A stretch of DNA of 6,924 bases from Candidatus Shapirobacteria bacterium UBA1420 (GTDB lineage Bacteria; Patescibacteriota; Microgenomatia; UBA12405). The stretch spans positions 1 through 6,924 of the forward strand of contig DBPM01000032.1 in NCBI GenBank assembly GCA_002304845.1. Reading direction: 5' to 3'. A program made the translations under genes and the position numbers. Positions 5,607-6,924 of this stretch are shown here, piece after piece; the first letter of the stretch is position 1; each line of letters opens with the position of its first letter. A model generated the notes under the pieces. It did not search any database. It worked only from the letters and a program-made list of their open reading frames with translations, and was not told the DNA's origin.

Positions 5607-5984
5607 GGAGATGCTCGGGAATGAACCGAGGTCCGAAATTGAAATTAAAAAACGTCGACAAGCTTAGGTGAAAAAACATCGATTGGTTGGGACATTACTC
5701 CCTCTTAGGTCTGACGATAACCGAGAAATCATCAAGACAGCAGTCTAAAATGGTTGACACTGTTTAAGCCCTTTTAGACGAGAGCAAAAACAATGGTTGA
5801 CTGCTTAAGCGAGTGCGTAAGCAGGGACCGTGGGTGCATTGAAGCCGGTGAAGGCATCAGCGACTTTGGTCAAATCAACACCAAAAGATTTTTTGGCATA
5901 ATGTTTTGATTCTCTTTTACGACGATGAATCAAAGTCGGCTTGCAGTTTTTTAAAGTACAATCCCGTCAAAGCATTACATCTCC
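5606..5984 (-). ncRNA. ssrA: transfer-messenger RNA (tmRNA)
   Basis: tmRNA rescues stalled ribosomes with SmpB and adds a degradation tag. The mature RNA would be 379 nt plus added CCA. Seen: acceptor stem GGAGATG (5984-5978) with CATCTCC (5613-5607), 7 Watson-Crick pairs; T arm CTCGG-TTCATTC-CCGAG (5630-5614); the 5' segment GCTTTGACGGG, one base shorter than the usual GGTTTCGACGGG; long P2 helix (about 5962-5939 with 5663-5637); H-type pseudoknot PK1 (5938-5935 with 5923-5920, and 5934-5927 with 5912-5905); tag frame 5897-5808; stop TAA inside a perfect 7-bp stem (5824-5818 with 5807-5801). About 130 nt remain for downstream pseudoknots, less than in E. coli. Odd points: A3-U70 instead of G3-U70, discriminator G, CAA in place of encoded CCA. 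Adjacent smpB supports the call. Confidence 0.95.
5805..5897 (-). other. tmRNA tag-peptide reading frame (30 codons plus stop)
   Basis: The frame fixed by the TAA at 5807-5805 reads back to a GCC resume codon at 5897-5895, 7 nt after PK1. The encoded tag starts AKKSFGVDLT and ends PTVPAYALA, 30 residues before stop. The YALA end is typical of tmRNA tags recognised by ClpXP-type proteases. The length is well above the 10-residue E. coli tag. GCC as resume codon is inferred from frame and distance; it is the only Ala codon in frame near PK1. Confidence 0.8.
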
Positions 5985-5994
5985 ACGAGGACCT

Positions 5995-6023
5995 ATTTTA
6001 GCAAAAAGACAGGCAAAAGTCTA
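5995..6023 (-). promoter_or_regulatory. ssrA promoter
   Basis: TAAAAT (6000 to 5995) and TAGACT (6023 to 6018, 4 of 6 -35 bases) are 17 nt apart. Transcription would start near 5988, a few bases before the mature 5' end at 5984, leaving a very short leader for RNase P. The -35 lies only a few bases past the stop of the upstream gene. Confidence 0.6.
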
Positions 6024-6027
6024 CTCC

Positions 6028-6924
6028 CTACTCCATTCGCCAGCCGGAGAGGACTTTGGTTACTTCCGAGGGTAAATTTAACATATAGCCCGGTTGATAT
6101 TGAAAGATAACCGCCGGATTATTATTGTTGTTGGCTTGAGGTATTAGTGAGCGAGAAATATGTGCATCACCTCGAGTATAAACAGAACCGGTAATGGTTA
6201 AAGGATTAGTATTGGAACCACCGATATCCAGATTACCATCGACGATAAAGAGGCCATGGAGCTGGGTGACAGTGGGATTGACAGTCAAATTACCTTGGAC
6301 AACGGTCAAGAGTGGTGGACCGGCAAAGGCGGAATTGTTGGTGTTAATTGACAAATTACCGTTAACAAAGAAGGGGCCGGTGGCCGGTTTCTGATTCCAA
6401 GAGGTGCCGGTGGTACCAACACCTTGTTTTTCAAAGAGACGACTGTATAAGTAGGCATAGTTGTAAACAGAGGGACGACCGAGGGTGGTCCGGGCGTGCC
6501 AATTAGGCACAGGACTATAAGCGCCGTTGTAACCGTTACGGTTGTTACTCTGATTGCCATAAAAGACTGCACCATGATCTAAATTGGTTCCATTAAGAGT
6601 TAAATAACGAGAAGCGGTGGGGGCGGTGATGGGTACGGCCCAAACTAAGTTAGCCCGACTTCTGAGGCCGGAACCGATGATTTGATACCAAGGGTCCATG
6701 AGACGAGTAAAGGCAAAATCGGCTTGGAGTTGATGAGTAGTATCGTCATAAGGATCAACCAAATTACTGACACCAATATCGTTGACGCCGGTACAATTAG
6801 CCGCATTATTAATCTTGGTGGTGTGAGAGGTAACCGCCAAGGTGCCATAGATATTGGAGGCATTGCCACCGTTGAAATAAGGTAAATAACTTTTGGCAAA
6901 ATGGAGATTGGCACCACTATAACT
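6028..6924 (-). CDS. Asn/Gly/Thr-rich beta-structured surface protein (5' partial)
   Basis: The frame is open to the right edge, so only the last 298 residues are seen; no start is assigned. The sequence is rich in Asn, Thr, Gly, Ser and Tyr, poor in Lys and Cys, and contains three spaced GNL units (VNGNLSIN, VQGNLTVN, VDGNLDIGG, about residues 187-237) followed by ITGSVYTRGD, like the repeated turns of a right-handed beta-solenoid or bactofilin-like fold. The end (QYQPGYMLNLP...GWRME) resembles the C-terminus of long surface or pilus-associated proteins I recall from Microgenomates; this is recognition from memory and uncertain. Composition suggests export, although the signal or prepilin peptide lies outside the window. 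The stop is 43 nt from the tmRNA 5' end and no terminator lies between, so read-through into ssrA is possible. Confidence 0.75.
   Translation of the reverse strand, partial: SYSGANLHFAKSYLPYFNGGNASNIYGTLAVTSHTTKINNAANCTGVNDIGVSNLVDPYDDTTHQLQADFAFTRLMDPWYQIIGSGLRSRANLVWAVPITAPTASRYLTLNGTNLDHGAVFYGNQSNNRNGYNGAYSPVPNWHARTTLGRPSVYNYAYLYSRLFEKQGVGTTGTSWNQKPATGPFFVNGNLSINTNNSAFAGPPLLTVVQGNLTVNPTVTQLHGLFIVDGNLDIGGSNTNPLTITGSVYTRGDAHISRSLIPQANNNNNPAVIFQYQPGYMLNLPSEVTKVLSGWRME

Noticed and set aside
5606..5640. tRNA gene on the minus strand from the T arm and acceptor sequence
   Set aside because: No anticodon arm lies at tRNA distance; the matching 5' acceptor strand is about 370 nt away with tmRNA elements between, so this is the tRNA-like part of ssrA.
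5470..5679. Minus-strand 69-codon ORF across the tmRNA 3' end
   Set aside because: It overlaps the tmRNA acceptor, T arm and P2 and the downstream hairpins; its residues follow RNA structure, not a protein family.
6194..6885. Open frames on both strands within the surface-protein region
   Set aside because: They are shadows of the low-complexity minus-strand gene; the chosen frame alone runs to the window edge and has coherent GNL repeats.
1..6924. CRISPR array, IS element, att site, or UGA recoding as in Gracilibacteria
   Set aside because: No regularly spaced repeats, transposase or integrase frames are present. The TGA at 2560-2562 is a good stop in a place where read-through would give an unrelated short frame, and no conserved glycine is encoded by TGA.

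Overview
The window looks like a piece of a small-genome Candidate Phyla Radiation (Patescibacteria) bacterium, most like the Microgenomates group. Reasons: AT-rich sequence, nearly gapless packing with overlapping genes, very few Shine-Dalgarno sites, and typical CPR genes (a coiled-coil SpoIID protein, a small YdbS-like PH membrane protein with a tiny two-helix partner, a single-domain GIY-YIG protein, and a low-complexity beta-rich surface protein). This placement is inferred from gene content, not from a marker phylogeny. The genetic code appears standard.

Layout: (1) 1-1233 (+), the 3' part of a coiled-coil/SpoIID peptidoglycan protein. (2) 1214-2011 (-), a HAD-superfamily phosphatase, convergent with and overlapping the first gene. 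(3) A 20-bp divergent intergenic region (2012-2031) whose two overlapping -10 boxes serve both sides. (4) 2032-5204 (+), a five-gene cluster: pyroglutamyl-peptidase-like protein, PH-domain membrane protein, 72-residue membrane protein, a membrane-anchored coiled-coil/propeller-like protein, and smpB. (5) 5173-5442 (-), a GIY-YIG protein overlapping the smpB 3' end. (6) 5443-5605, no confident gene, but a direct repeat and a cluster of palindromes. (7) 5606-5984 (-), a complete tmRNA gene (ssrA) with acceptor stem, T arm, P2, pseudoknot PK1, tag reading frame and stop-codon stem. (8) 6028-6924 (-), the 3' end of a surface protein running off the right edge.

The genes suggest two themes. One is ribosome rescue: smpB and ssrA lie about 400 bp apart. 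The tmRNA is unusual, with a Watson-Crick A3-U70 pair instead of the alanine identity pair G3-U70, G as discriminator, no encoded CCA, and a 30-codon tag. SmpB is also divergent and has a short tail. The other theme is the cell envelope: SpoIID, PH, the 72-residue protein, the propeller-like protein and the surface protein.

A recurring regulatory pattern is a -10-like hexamer 5 or 6 nt upstream of a start codon, seen at five starts. It places the expected transcription start at or next to the initiation codon, so leaderless mRNAs are likely. Only the 72-residue protein has a clear Shine-Dalgarno site.
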